Of a stretch of DNA of 35,108 nt, positions 8,982 to 16,691 are shown in pieces. Made by a program: the position numbers and the translations under genes. Below the pieces are notes generated by a model. That model did no database searches, had not been told where the DNA came from, and saw only the letters and a list, made by a program, of their open reading frames with translations. Position 1 is the stretch's first letter. Every line of letters begins with the position of its first letter. The stretch is from assembly GCA_019308995.1 (NCBI GenBank), contig JAFDHD010000022.1, positions 1 to 35,108 on the forward strand. The letters are read 5' to 3'. The DNA comes from Deltaproteobacteria bacterium. Lineage in GTDB: Bacteria > Desulfobacterota > Desulfarculia > Adiutricales > JAFDHD01.

Positions 8982-9183
8982 TGCTTACCTCCTAGGCTCA
9001 AGCATATATTATGCGGTGGTGGTTTTTAAGTTTTCCGTTCAAGGGTCAAAGACGCCGCATGTGCTTTTATTTGAATGAATATAACATTGATGAGGGTAAA
9101 AATGCAATTGAAGCTAACTACCTTACCAGAAATGATTTAGATTCCTGAGATGATAAGCACATGGCCGCTCTAGCCCTTGACAC

Positions 9184-9212
9184 TTGACAGAAATGTCTGC
9201 TTGTTAGATATT
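9184..9212 (+). promoter_or_regulatory. Candidate promoter for trpS-mtnA
   Basis: TTGACA at 9184-9189 is followed after 17 bases by GATATT (9207-9212, 4 of 6 matches to the -10 consensus), about 50 bases before the trpS start. A second TTGACA lies immediately upstream at 9177-9182, giving a tandem repeat of the -35 element, but no good -10 is placed for it. Confidence 0.45.
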
Positions 9213-9263
9213 TAGTCCGCTCAGGGGTTCACCTCTGGCCAGCATTACGACAGGAGTTTAAAC

Positions 9264-10229
9264 ATGCGCGTCCTTTCTGGAATACAACCTTCAGGCTCGC
9301 TTCATATCGGCAACTACTTCGGTATGATGCAGTCCATGATCTCGTATCAGGCCCGGGCCGAACTCTTCGTCTTCATCGTCAACCTCCACGCCTTAACGAC
9401 CCTCAACGACGCAGAGGAGCTGCGGGCCAACACGATAAGCGCGGCTGCTGACTTCCTGTCCCTGGGGTTGGAGCCGGAGAAGTGTATTTTTTGGGTTCAG
9501 GCCGACGTCCCCGAGGTGACTGAATTAACCTGGATTCTGAGCAATGTCACTTCCATGGGCCTCCTGGAGCGCTGCCATTCCTACAAGGACAAGGTGGGCA
9601 AAGGTTTCATCCCCAACCATGGCCTCTTTGCCTATCCGGTCCTCATGGCCGCCGATATTCTTCTTTACCAGTCGAACATCATACCGGTCGGCCGGGATCA
9701 GAAGCAGCATGTCGAGGTGGCTCGAGACATAGCCATTCGGTTCAATAATATTTTCGGTGAGACCTTTGTCGTTCCTGAGCCGGAAATAAATGAAGAGCTG
9801 GCCGTGATCCCGGGGATAGACGGACAGAAGATGTCCAAGTCTTATAACAACGCCATTGATATCTTCATCAATCGGGAAACCCTTGACAGGGATGTCATGA
9901 GAATCGTAACCGATTCCACGCCGGTGAGCGAACCCAAGAACCCCGACACCTGCAACCTCTTCGCCCTGTATAGCCTCTTTGCCACTCCTGAGGAGATCGA
10001 GGAGATGCGGGCCCGGTACCTGGCGCCAGGACTAAAATACGTTGAAGTGAAAAAAGAACTGGCCCAATACATCTGGGACTTTTTTAAGGAACCCCGGGGA
10101 AAACGCGCCCGCCTGCTGGCTGACCAGGACACGATCCGGGATATCCTCCACGAAGGTGCGAAAAAGGCCGGCGCTATCGCCAGGGAGACCATGGAGCTCG
10201 TCCGGGATCGCGTCGGGACCAATTATTAA
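9264..10229 (+). CDS. trpS: Tryptophanyl-tRNA synthetase
   Basis: This class I aminoacyl-tRNA synthetase charges tRNA-Trp in the cytoplasm. The 321-residue length is typical of bacterial TrpRS. The ATP-binding signatures are HIGN at residues 14-17 (after SGIQPSGSL) and KMSKS at 189-193 (after PGIDGQ). Family blocks MAADILLYQ and [11 protein letters not shown] lie between them. The ATG follows ACAGGAG with seven-base spacing. The mtnA start lies about 20 bases after its stop, so the two genes are probably co-transcribed. No trp operon genes are nearby. Confidence 0.96.
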   Translation: MRVLSGIQPSGSLHIGNYFGMMQSMISYQARAELFVFIVNLHALTTLNDAEELRANTISAAADFLSLGLEPEKCIFWVQADVPEVTELTWILSNVTSMGLLERCHSYKDKVGKGFIPNHGLFAYPVLMAADILLYQSNIIPVGRDQKQHVEVARDIAIRFNNIFGETFVVPEPEINEELAVIPGIDGQKMSKSYNNAIDIFINRETLDRDVMRIVTDSTPVSEPKNPDTCNLFALYSLFATPEEIEEMRARYLAPGLKYVEVKKELAQYIWDFFKEPRGKRARLLADQDTIRDILHEGAKKAGAIARETMELVRDRVGTNY

Positions 10230-10248
10230 CCGTTGGTTGGAGCAGGAT

Positions 10249-11322
10249 ATGATCAGCCCTATCGCATGGAAGAACAATCAGGTGGTCATGATTGACCAGC
10301 GCCGGCTGCCTTGGCAGGAAGAATGGCTCCACTGCCAGAACTACCGGGAGGTGGCCCGGTGCATCAAAGAAATGGTCATCCGGGGAGCGCCGGCCATCGG
10401 CATTGCTGCGGCCATGGGCCTGGCCCTCGGCGCGCTCAAGATCAGGACCAGGAACCCTGACTCGTTTTACAGGCAGCTTAAAAAAATTAAAGACTACCTG
10501 GCCGGGCAGCGGCCGACCGCAGTAAACCTGATCTGGGCCTTAAATAGACAGGAGAAACTGGCCCTCTCCCTTCGCGGGCGGCCGGTGCATGAGATCAAAG
10601 ACGCCCTCATCGCCGAAGCTCAGGCCATGCTGGAGGAGGATATCGCTATCAATCGCCGCATCGGGGCGAACGGGGTGCAGCTCGTTCCGGATGAGGCCGT
10701 CATCCTGACGCATTGCAATGCCGGAGCTCTGGCCACCGGCGGCTATGGCACGGCCCTGGGAGTGGTTCGAGCCGCGGTCGAGGCCGGGAAAAAGGTCCTG
10801 GTCCTGGCGGACGAAACCCGCCCCTTTCTCCAGGGCGCCAGGCTAACGGCCTGGGAGCTTCGGAAGGACTGCATCCCGGTCAAGGTCATCACCGATAATA
10901 TGGCCGGCTATTTTCTCAAAATCGGCCGGATTAATCTAGTCGTGGTCGGAGCCGATCGCATCGCCGCCAACGGGGATGTAGCCAACAAGATCGGGACTTA
11001 CTCCGTGGCGGTCCTGGCAAAAGAGAACAGGGTCCCTTTCTATGTTGCGGCCCCATTGTCCACCATTGACCGGGCGACCCGCACCGGGAAAGATATCCCC
11101 ATTGAGGAACGAAACCCCAAGGAAGTCACCCATATCCGAGGAAGACGGATTACCCCTTCCGGCGTAAAGGTTCTTCACCCGGCCTTTGACGTCACTCCTC
11201 ATAAATACATCAGCGCCCTCATCACCGAAGCCGGCCTGGCCCAAAAACCATACAACTCCAGCATCCGCACGCTGTTCAGGCAGGAGAGCGCCCGCAAAGC
11301 AGGAAGCCACGCCCCAAATTAA
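10249..11322 (+). CDS. mtnA: S-methyl-5-thioribose-1-phosphate isomerase
   Basis: MtnA isomerises methylthioribose-1-phosphate to methylthioribulose-1-phosphate in the methionine salvage pathway. The 357-residue protein has RGAPAIG at 45-51, the catalytic-site cysteine in [19 protein letters not shown] (Cys156) and the conserved aspartate in [20 protein letters not shown] (Asp236), all hallmarks shared with the eIF2B-like fold. The frame is open further upstream into trpS, but the ATG at 10249 begins the conserved N terminus ([17 protein letters not shown]) and has GGAG about six bases before it. Other salvage genes are not adjacent. A nitrilase-family amidase at 16681 is the only other possible participant, and that link is speculative. 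Confidence 0.94.
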   Translation: MISPIAWKNNQVVMIDQRRLPWQEEWLHCQNYREVARCIKEMVIRGAPAIGIAAAMGLALGALKIRTRNPDSFYRQLKKIKDYLAGQRPTAVNLIWALNRQEKLALSLRGRPVHEIKDALIAEAQAMLEEDIAINRRIGANGVQLVPDEAVILTHCNAGALATGGYGTALGVVRAAVEAGKKVLVLADETRPFLQGARLTAWELRKDCIPVKVITDNMAGYFLKIGRINLVVVGADRIAANGDVANKIGTYSVAVLAKENRVPFYVAAPLSTIDRATRTGKDIPIEERNPKEVTHIRGRRITPSGVKVLHPAFDVTPHKYISALITEAGLAQKPYNSSIRTLFRQESARKAGSHAPN

Positions 11323-11397
11323 TTTTAACAACAAGTTTTAGAGCTTTCAGAGAGAGGTGGCCAACCCCGCGCCCAGTTATTACACCTGTGGCGCTGT

Positions 11398-11573
11398 TTA
11401 TTCCAGGCCGTACCTCTTGATTTTTTCACAAAAGGTGCTGCGGTCAATGCCCAGGGCCTGAGCAGCCCCGGTGCGGTGGCCACATGAAGGCCGATTTTAC
11501 TCAGTACGCGCTCACAAGATTCACGAATATCCTCTTCATCGTCAATGATTAATATCTGTTGAGGCTCGTTCAA
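11398..11573 (-). pseudogene. Remnant of an NtrC-family response regulator with its middle deleted
   Basis: On the minus strand, 11573-11472 encodes a typical receiver start (QQILIIDDEEDIRESCERVL, then SKIGLHVATA), reading from a TTG. Straight after, in a different frame, 11471-11398 encodes the classical C-terminal Fis-type helix-turn-helix of NtrC-like activators (GAAQALGIDRST, then EKIKRYGLE and TAA at 11398-11400). The rest of the receiver and the whole AAA+ sigma-54 interaction domain, normally more than 1 kb, are absent. The two ends are joined out of frame, so no functional regulator can be made. The naive reading frame runs on to 11325 but its last part is meaningless. No clear ribosome site precedes the TTG. 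A mis-joined assembly would give the same picture. Confidence 0.8.
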
Positions 11574-11579
11574 GATCGT

Positions 11580-11654
11580 TCAGGCGCCTCGAGCTTGTGA
11601 AATATTGTACACTATTATATTCTGTCCCACCTCGAATTGCGTGTCAACGATCAT
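11580..11654 (-). CDS. Possible 24-residue ORF upstream of the regulator remnant
   Basis: A short frame begins MIVDTQFEVGQNIIV, ends QARGA, and stops seven bases before the TTG of the response-regulator remnant. GGGAGG lies seven bases upstream of its ATG, a proper ribosome site, which is the main support. It could be a leader peptide, the stump of another deleted gene, or chance. No family is recognised. Confidence 0.2.
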   Translation of the reverse strand: MIVDTQFEVGQNIIVYNISQARGA

Positions 11655-12079
11655 GTTCAACCTCCCATGCCAGGACCTTAACTCCCCCTTAATTACAGCA
11701 ATTTCTTTAGAAAAAAAATGGAAATTGCAGGACATGGGGTATCTTCTTGACTGAAAAGGACGCCAGCGGTAATATTTGAACTATCGGGGACAATCCAAAT
11801 GGAAGGCCATAACTCTAAAATAAGATCAGTAAAATTCAAGCCTCGCTAAAGAAACCTGGCATGAACATTAGGGCGTTATTCAGTTAAGAAATAATTTGTT
11901 CTGATTTAATAATTAACCTGTCAAACTGATATCAAAGGAGCGGACCTATCCCCTTAAATATAATAATCCAGAGATGTTTAATGATGACATATCACCCAAT
12001 CTGAAAAACATTGATCCTCAGTCTCCTGTCTCAAAAACGTTTTATAATCATCCACACTTTAACCTAACAGGGGGGAAAA
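11655..12079. other. AT-rich intergenic region before the carboxyltransferase gene
   Basis: About 425 bases between the regulator wreckage and the carboxyltransferase start. It has AT-rich stretches such as TTTAATAATTAA and TATAAT near 11960, but no well-placed -35 element could be matched to them. No sigma-54 site, tRNA or recognisable gene remnant was seen. Confidence 0.4.
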
Positions 12080-13456
12080 TTGGAAAATACAAATCCGGTC
12101 CAGTTCATGGATCTTACATTTCGGGATGGTCACCAGTCTCTTTTTGCCACGCGGATGCGGACAGAAGATATGATTCCCATTGCCCAGGAGATGGACCAGG
12201 TTGGATTCTGGGCCATGGAGGTCTGGGGCGGGGCCACCTTCGACACCATGCATCGTTTCTTGGGGGAAGACCCCTGGGAGCGACCGCGCATTTTGAAGCA
12301 GTATATTAAGAAGACGCCTTTTGCCATGCTCTTGCGCGGCCAGAACCTGGTCGGCTACAGGCATTATGCGGACGACGTTGTTCGCGCCTTTGTAGATAAA
12401 GCATGTGAGGTCGGGATAGATGTTTTCCGTGTTTTTGATGCCCTCAACGACTTGAGAAACTTCAAGACCGCGGTGGAGGTCATCAAAAAAAACGGCAAGC
12501 ACTTTCAGGGAGCCATCTGTTTTTCACTAACAGAACCCAGAATGGGTGGGCCCATTTTTCATATCCAGTACTACCTGGACAAGGCCAAGGCCCTTGAAGA
12601 CATGGGGGCTGATACGATTTGTATCAAGGATATGGCGGGGATGCTTTCCCCGTATGATGCGTATGACCTGATCAAGGCCCTTAAAGAAACGGTTCAAGTC
12701 CCGATCCACCTCCACACCCACTTCACCTCTGGCATGGCCGATATGTGCTATATCAAGGCCATCGAAGCCGGGTTGGACCTGCTGGACACATGCCTGGCGC
12801 CTTTTGCCTTGCGCTCCTCTCATGCAGCCATAGAACCTCTGGTTGTCACCCTCCAGGGGACGCCGCGGGACCCGGAGCTTGATCTGGAGCGGCTGGTAAA
12901 ATTGGGAGAATATCTGGAATCTATTGCTCCTAAATATATTGATTTACTTAATAAAAGCCGTATCTCCGTCATAGATATCGGCGTGCTTAAACATCAGATT
13001 CCAGGCGGCATGATCTCGAATCTGGTAAATCAGCTCAAAGAAGCGAATGCCTTGGCTCGGCTTAGCGAAGTCTATGCCGAGCTCCCTCAGACGCGGGAGG
13101 ATTTGGGCATGCCTCCGCTGGTGACGCCTACTTCTCAAATTGTTGGGGTACAGGCCGTGCTCAATGTCCTTTTTGGCCGCTACAAAATGATCACCAACCA
13201 GGTGAAAGACCTGTGCTTCGGCCTTTATGGCCGGACGCCCGCCGAAATTAACCCGGAAGTGCAGGCCAAGGCGCTGAAAGGCTATAAACACGGACAGACA
13301 CCGATTACCGGGCGGCCGGGCGATTTTTTGGAGCCGGAACTGGACAAGATTAAAGCAGATGCCGGGGACCTCATCAAAACTGAGGAGGACCTTCTTACCT
13401 GCGCTCTCTATCCCACTACAGGCAAGGAGTTTCTCAAAAAGAAGTACGCCCACTAA
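12080..13456 (+). CDS. Biotin-dependent carboxyltransferase subunit (pyruvate carboxylase B / oxaloacetate decarboxylase alpha / transcarboxylase 5S type)
   Basis: The 458-residue TIM-barrel enzyme transfers carboxyl groups between carboxybiotin and pyruvate/oxaloacetate. The active site is visible: TFRDGHQS (Asp16, Gln19), RVFDALND near 117-124, the lysine expected to be carbamylated in IKDMAG (Lys183), and the metal-binding pair HLHTH (His212, His214). The conserved carboxylase tail domain follows from about 300. The protein stops before any biotinyl domain and no MKM biotin site is present, so it needs a separate carrier and biotin carboxylase not found here. Translation starts at a TTG at 12080 after a strong AGGGGGG. 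The neighbouring PckA-like gene suggests a pyruvate-oxaloacetate-PEP role. Which of the three enzyme types it serves is not decidable from this subunit alone. Confidence 0.85.
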   Translation: MENTNPVQFMDLTFRDGHQSLFATRMRTEDMIPIAQEMDQVGFWAMEVWGGATFDTMHRFLGEDPWERPRILKQYIKKTPFAMLLRGQNLVGYRHYADDVVRAFVDKACEVGIDVFRVFDALNDLRNFKTAVEVIKKNGKHFQGAICFSLTEPRMGGPIFHIQYYLDKAKALEDMGADTICIKDMAGMLSPYDAYDLIKALKETVQVPIHLHTHFTSGMADMCYIKAIEAGLDLLDTCLAPFALRSSHAAIEPLVVTLQGTPRDPELDLERLVKLGEYLESIAPKYIDLLNKSRISVIDIGVLKHQIPGGMISNLVNQLKEANALARLSEVYAELPQTREDLGMPPLVTPTSQIVGVQAVLNVLFGRYKMITNQVKDLCFGLYGRTPAEINPEVQAKALKGYKHGQTPITGRPGDFLEPELDKIKADAGDLIKTEEDLLTCALYPTTGKEFLKKKYAH

Positions 13457-13988
13457 TCGCCATTTCGGTGAGGTGATTCACGACGCCTTGCGCCTGATCT
13501 GTTCATTGCATTGACTAATCTTGCGGCTTTATGTTAGATACGAAGTGGTACGAGGATGGTTTCTTAAGAAGTATTGCCAGGCTGAACTTATAAGGCGAAC
13601 TATTCAGGCAGGCTGGGGAGGAAAAAGCAGACTTACAGTCAAGGGGCCACCTTGTCAGGACCTTAGATTTCTGATTAGCGATTAATTAGGGCAATATTTT
13701 TTATTAAAATTTGGAACATGGCCTCGGCCTTCCTGGGGTCTGGGTCAAATCAAAGGGCGACTGTTCAGTCGCTCAATTGATAATTTATATAGGAACAACC
13801 GGTTAGTTTGGAAGAATTTAAAATCAGGGTCAGCCCTTTTTGCGGCCCTGTGGCTGTGCTTCACCTTACTAACCAAATATCGCCCCTCATTCAGGGATGA
13901 GTTTCTATGGGTGAAAGCACTATGCTTTATGGTCACTCGGCCAGGGAGAAACTCAAATTACAGACCAGGTTAAAGTGAAGATTAAATC
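13457..13988. other. Intergenic region upstream of the PEP carboxykinase-like gene
   Basis: This 532-base non-coding stretch contains a perfect 16-base inverted repeat at 13757-13772 (listed separately) and AT-rich segments. A small hairpin followed by TTTTT (AGGG-TCAG-CCCT) occurs near 13828-13845 but is weak. A weak promoter-like pair (TTGACT, 17 bases, TTAGAT) lies near 13515. A 63-codon minus-strand frame at 13745-13936 has no ribosome site or family resemblance. No gene is called. Confidence 0.4.
13757..13772. promoter_or_regulatory. Perfect inverted repeat, possible operator upstream of pckA-like gene
   Basis: GCGACTG-TT-CAGTCGC is a perfect dyad with 7-base arms. It is followed by AT-rich sequence, and TTCAGT inside the repeat sits 16 bases before TATATA, so it could overlap a promoter. 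It lacks a T-run, so a terminator role is unlikely. The start of the downstream gene is about 215 bases away. A regulatory role is inferred only from symmetry. Confidence 0.3.
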
Positions 13989-15719
13989 ATGGCAAGCAAA
14001 CCTTCATGGCAATATTACACTGAGTTACGAGAAATGTCCCGCATTCGCGCCTTGGCGGAATCTGTCTTCAATGGCCGGAACGCCAAGGGCGGGCCCAGAG
14101 TCATCTCTGCTGCCGAAGTTTACGAGTTGGCTTGCCAGATGCCCTGGGTGACGGTGACCGATCTGCCTATTCATGAAGAAGCGATAAAACGTCTGGGGCT
14201 CCCGGCTGGCGCCATGGTCATCAATGACAATCACGGCGGTACGGTGGGCCGTTCGGCTGAGGCGCGTGTTTTTTATAACCAGGTGAGTAAATCCGAGCAG
14301 GATGCCCTGGAGCTTTTGCTGCGGGAGGCCGTTTACGGGCTGCAGCGGGATTATGAGCTGATCATCTGTGACGGGGTTATCGGGACCCATCCCGAGATGA
14401 TGCTCAAGGCGCGGCTGATCGCGCCGGTTGAGGACGCTTCCACCATGTTCAACTGGATGGCCAACTTCCAGCCCCTGGATTCTATTCCGGAGTATGAAGG
14501 CTCCAGATTGCGCGACATTCCGGACATCCTGTTCGTGGCTTACCCGGAATGGAAATCCGACGATCCACGCTGGGCGCGGGGCTGCGTGGTCGTGGATGAA
14601 CTCCACATGACCATTTTCAATCTCGGTCTGCGGTACTTTGGGGAACGAAAAAAAGGCACCCTGACCATGGCCTGGACCGCGGGTATGAAACTCGGGGCGG
14701 TCGCGGCTCACGGCGGCATCAAGGAGATTGACTTCTCCGGGTGCAAGGGATTTGAATCGCGAGGCAAGCAGGTCATTGCTTTTTACGGCCTTTCCGGTTC
14801 TGGCAAGTCCGCGCACTCCAATTCCCTGGACAACGAAGGCACCCTGCCTCAAGGCTTCAAAAGGCGTATCGCCCATGATGACGCCTTCCAGATAGACTAT
14901 AAGAACAGGAAATGCTACGTCTGGGAGCCATCTTTATTCGATAAGACCGACGCCCGGGAGCTGGATCACCCGGACTGGAAATACTGTATCTCCACCCAGA
15001 ACATGCTGATCGTCGAGGTGGATGGCAAGATTCTGCCTTATGGCCAAGACACCAGGAATAACAACGGGCGGGCCATATTCGTCCGGGAACTCCTGGGCGA
15101 GACCACCAATGTGATCGGCTTTCCCAATGCCCTCGGCTGGCTCATGAAGGACACGACCCTGCCGCCGGTCATAAAGATCGTCGATCTGGCGCTCTCCGTG
15201 GCCATGGGCGCCACGCTCATGACCAAACGCACCCCGGCCGAGAATGTCACTGAAGAGGAAATGGCCAGGCTGGTCTTTGTCCCCTTTGCCAACCCCTTCC
15301 GGGTTTATGAGCTTTACCGGGACTGTGAAGGTTACGAGGAGGTTTTTAAGTCCGGGTGCGAATGCTATGTCTGGACCGGCGGCGGCTTCGGGTTCTGGGA
15401 CACCTCGGCTGAAGATACCAAACCCATCCCGCTCAAGACCTCCCTGACCTTACAGACGGCCATCCTGACCGATGTCCTCGAGTGGGAAGATTGGGACCTC
15501 CTCCCGGGGGCCCAGATTCCGACCAGAGAGACCGTGGACAAGATCCTTCCCGGTTACTACGACCAGTATAACCCGGCCCATGTGAAAAATAAGGAACAGT
15601 ACCGTGCCACCCTGAGAGACCGGTTCCTTCAGCGAATTGACTTTCTTAAAAACAGCGACGTCGCCGAAAAGCCGGACCTGCTTGACCGCCTGGTCAAGGC
15701 GCTGGAAATCAAGGCTTAA
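13989..15719 (+). CDS. pckA: Divergent ATP-type phosphoenolpyruvate carboxykinase
   Basis: The 576-residue protein has the order of ATP-dependent PEP carboxykinase elements: GGTVGRSAEARVF near 83-95 (compare TGRSPKDK), the P-loop GLSGSGKS at 267-274 (compare GLSGTGKT), the metal-binding HDD at 296-298, and NNNGRAIF in the region of the conserved substrate-binding arginine. It should interconvert oxaloacetate plus ATP with PEP, CO2 and ADP. Several motifs differ from the E. coli type and it is longer than the usual 530-540 residues, so it belongs to a divergent branch whose exact reaction is inferred. The only ribosome site before the ATG is weak (GTGAAG). The upstream carboxyltransferase gene supports a role in anaplerosis or gluconeogenesis. 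Confidence 0.75.
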   Translation: MASKPSWQYYTELREMSRIRALAESVFNGRNAKGGPRVISAAEVYELACQMPWVTVTDLPIHEEAIKRLGLPAGAMVINDNHGGTVGRSAEARVFYNQVSKSEQDALELLLREAVYGLQRDYELIICDGVIGTHPEMMLKARLIAPVEDASTMFNWMANFQPLDSIPEYEGSRLRDIPDILFVAYPEWKSDDPRWARGCVVVDELHMTIFNLGLRYFGERKKGTLTMAWTAGMKLGAVAAHGGIKEIDFSGCKGFESRGKQVIAFYGLSGSGKSAHSNSLDNEGTLPQGFKRRIAHDDAFQIDYKNRKCYVWEPSLFDKTDARELDHPDWKYCISTQNMLIVEVDGKILPYGQDTRNNNGRAIFVRELLGETTNVIGFPNALGWLMKDTTLPPVIKIVDLALSVAMGATLMTKRTPAENVTEEEMARLVFVPFANPFRVYELYRDCEGYEEVFKSGCECYVWTGGGFGFWDTSAEDTKPIPLKTSLTLQTAILTDVLEWEDWDLLPGAQIPTRETVDKILPGYYDQYNPAHVKNKEQYRATLRDRFLQRIDFLKNSDVAEKPDLLDRLVKALEIKA

Positions 15720-15754
15720 GTTAAGGTATAAAACAGGAGCGCTGGCTGGTCTGA

Positions 15755-15883
15755 GGCTCTGGCCTGTTTAGCACCGACCGCAAGAAAAACATGGTACTGC
15801 GAGGCGGTGAGAACATCTATTCGGCCAAGGTGGAGGAGGCGCTTTACAAGCATCCTGCCGTTTCCGAGGCAGCTGTGGTTTGA
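15755..15883 (+). pseudogene. C-terminal remnant of an AMP-dependent acyl-CoA ligase
   Basis: This stretch, open from the codon after a TGA, reads [20 protein letters not shown] and continues [17 protein letters not shown] before a TGA at 15881-15883. That is the hinge and A8/A10-region signature of acyl-CoA synthetases (TDRKK..I..GGENIYP.EVE..L..HP.V.EAAVV). About 42 codons remain of a protein normally near 500-550 residues. The P after NIY is replaced by S, the final lysine-bearing segment is missing, and there is no start codon or ribosome site. It lies between the pckA-like gene and the dehydrogenase, suggesting the dehydrogenase once belonged to an operon with an acyl-CoA ligase whose body has been lost. 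Confidence 0.8.
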
Positions 15884-15896
15884 GAAGGAGGAACGA

Positions 15897-16691
15897 ATGA
15901 AACTGAAAGAAAAGGTGGCCTTAATCACCGGAGCGGCCCGAGGCATCGGCCGTGCCCATGCCTTCCGCCTGGCCCGTCTCGGAGCGGACATCGTGATCAA
16001 TGACATCAATCTCAAGTCCTATGAGGAGTTTGATGAGGAAATCACGGCCGACTCGGTCATGGACGAGGTGCGCCGCCTGGGTGTTGAGTGTATCGGCCTG
16101 GAGGCTGACGTGGGCCAGAAGGATGAGGCTGAGGCCATGGTGCGGCGAGCCGTGGAAGAGTTCGGCCATGTGGACATTCTGGTCAACAACGCCGGCGGTC
16201 TGGCGGGCAGCGTGGCTGAGAGCTTTGCCGCTTCTGTTTCTGAAGAGGACCTCAGGGCCACCCTGGACCGAAACCTGATGGGCACGATTTACTGCTGCCA
16301 GGCCGTGGCCGAGCACATGAAGGCCCGCAAATGGGGCCGCATTGTCAACACCTCCTCCCAGGCGGGTCTGCGCGCCCAGCCCGGCGGGGTGTACGCCTCA
16401 TACGGAGCGGCCAAGGCCGGAGTGATCGCTTACACCAGATACCTGGCCCAGGAACTGGGACCGTACGGCATCACCGTGAACTGCATCGCCCCGGCTTACG
16501 TGCGCACCGAACGGCTGTGGCGCCAGTCCTTCAGCCAGGTCAAGGATGTGGGTACAGAGCTGCGGGTGCCGCTGGGTCGTCTGGCCGAACCGGATGATAA
16601 CTCCAAGGTGGTGGAATTCTTTGTGACCGACCTCGGAGACTACGTCACCGGCCAGTGCCTCAGCGTCTGCGGCGGCGCGGTCAACTTTTGA
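15897..16691 (+). CDS. Short-chain dehydrogenase/reductase (FabG-like)
   Basis: The 264-residue classical SDR has the cofactor motif TGAARGIG (11-18), NNAG at 97-100, a serine in NTSSQAG around 153-154, and the catalytic YASYGAAK (Tyr169, Lys173). IND near 34-36, an acidic residue after strand 2, favours NAD(H). It probably oxidises or reduces a 3-hydroxyacyl or other secondary alcohol, and the substrate is unknown. The frame is open further upstream, but the ATG at 15897 begins the conserved N terminus and follows GAAGGAGG closely. A remnant of an acyl-CoA ligase sits directly upstream, hinting at acyl-CoA metabolism. Its stop overlaps the end of the convergent amidase gene by 11 bases. Confidence 0.85.
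   Translation: MKLKEKVALITGAARGIGRAHAFRLARLGADIVINDINLKSYEEFDEEITADSVMDEVRRLGVECIGLEADVGQKDEAEAMVRRAVEEFGHVDILVNNAGGLAGSVAESFAASVSEEDLRATLDRNLMGTIYCCQAVAEHMKARKWGRIVNTSSQAGLRAQPGGVYASYGAAKAGVIAYTRYLAQELGPYGITVNCIAPAYVRTERLWRQSFSQVKDVGTELRVPLGRLAEPDDNSKVVEFFVTDLGDYVTGQCLSVCGGAVNF

Noticed and set aside
11655-12079. Possible sigma-54 promoter near the NtrC-type remnant (TGGCAT element near 11860)
   Set aside because: The -12 GC element does not fit at the required spacing.
13745-13936. 63-codon minus-strand frame in the intergenic region
   Set aside because: No ribosome site, no family resemblance and an implausible composition.
14025-14876. 283-codon minus-strand frame
   Set aside because: It is opposite the PEP carboxykinase-like gene, with no recognisable motifs of its own.
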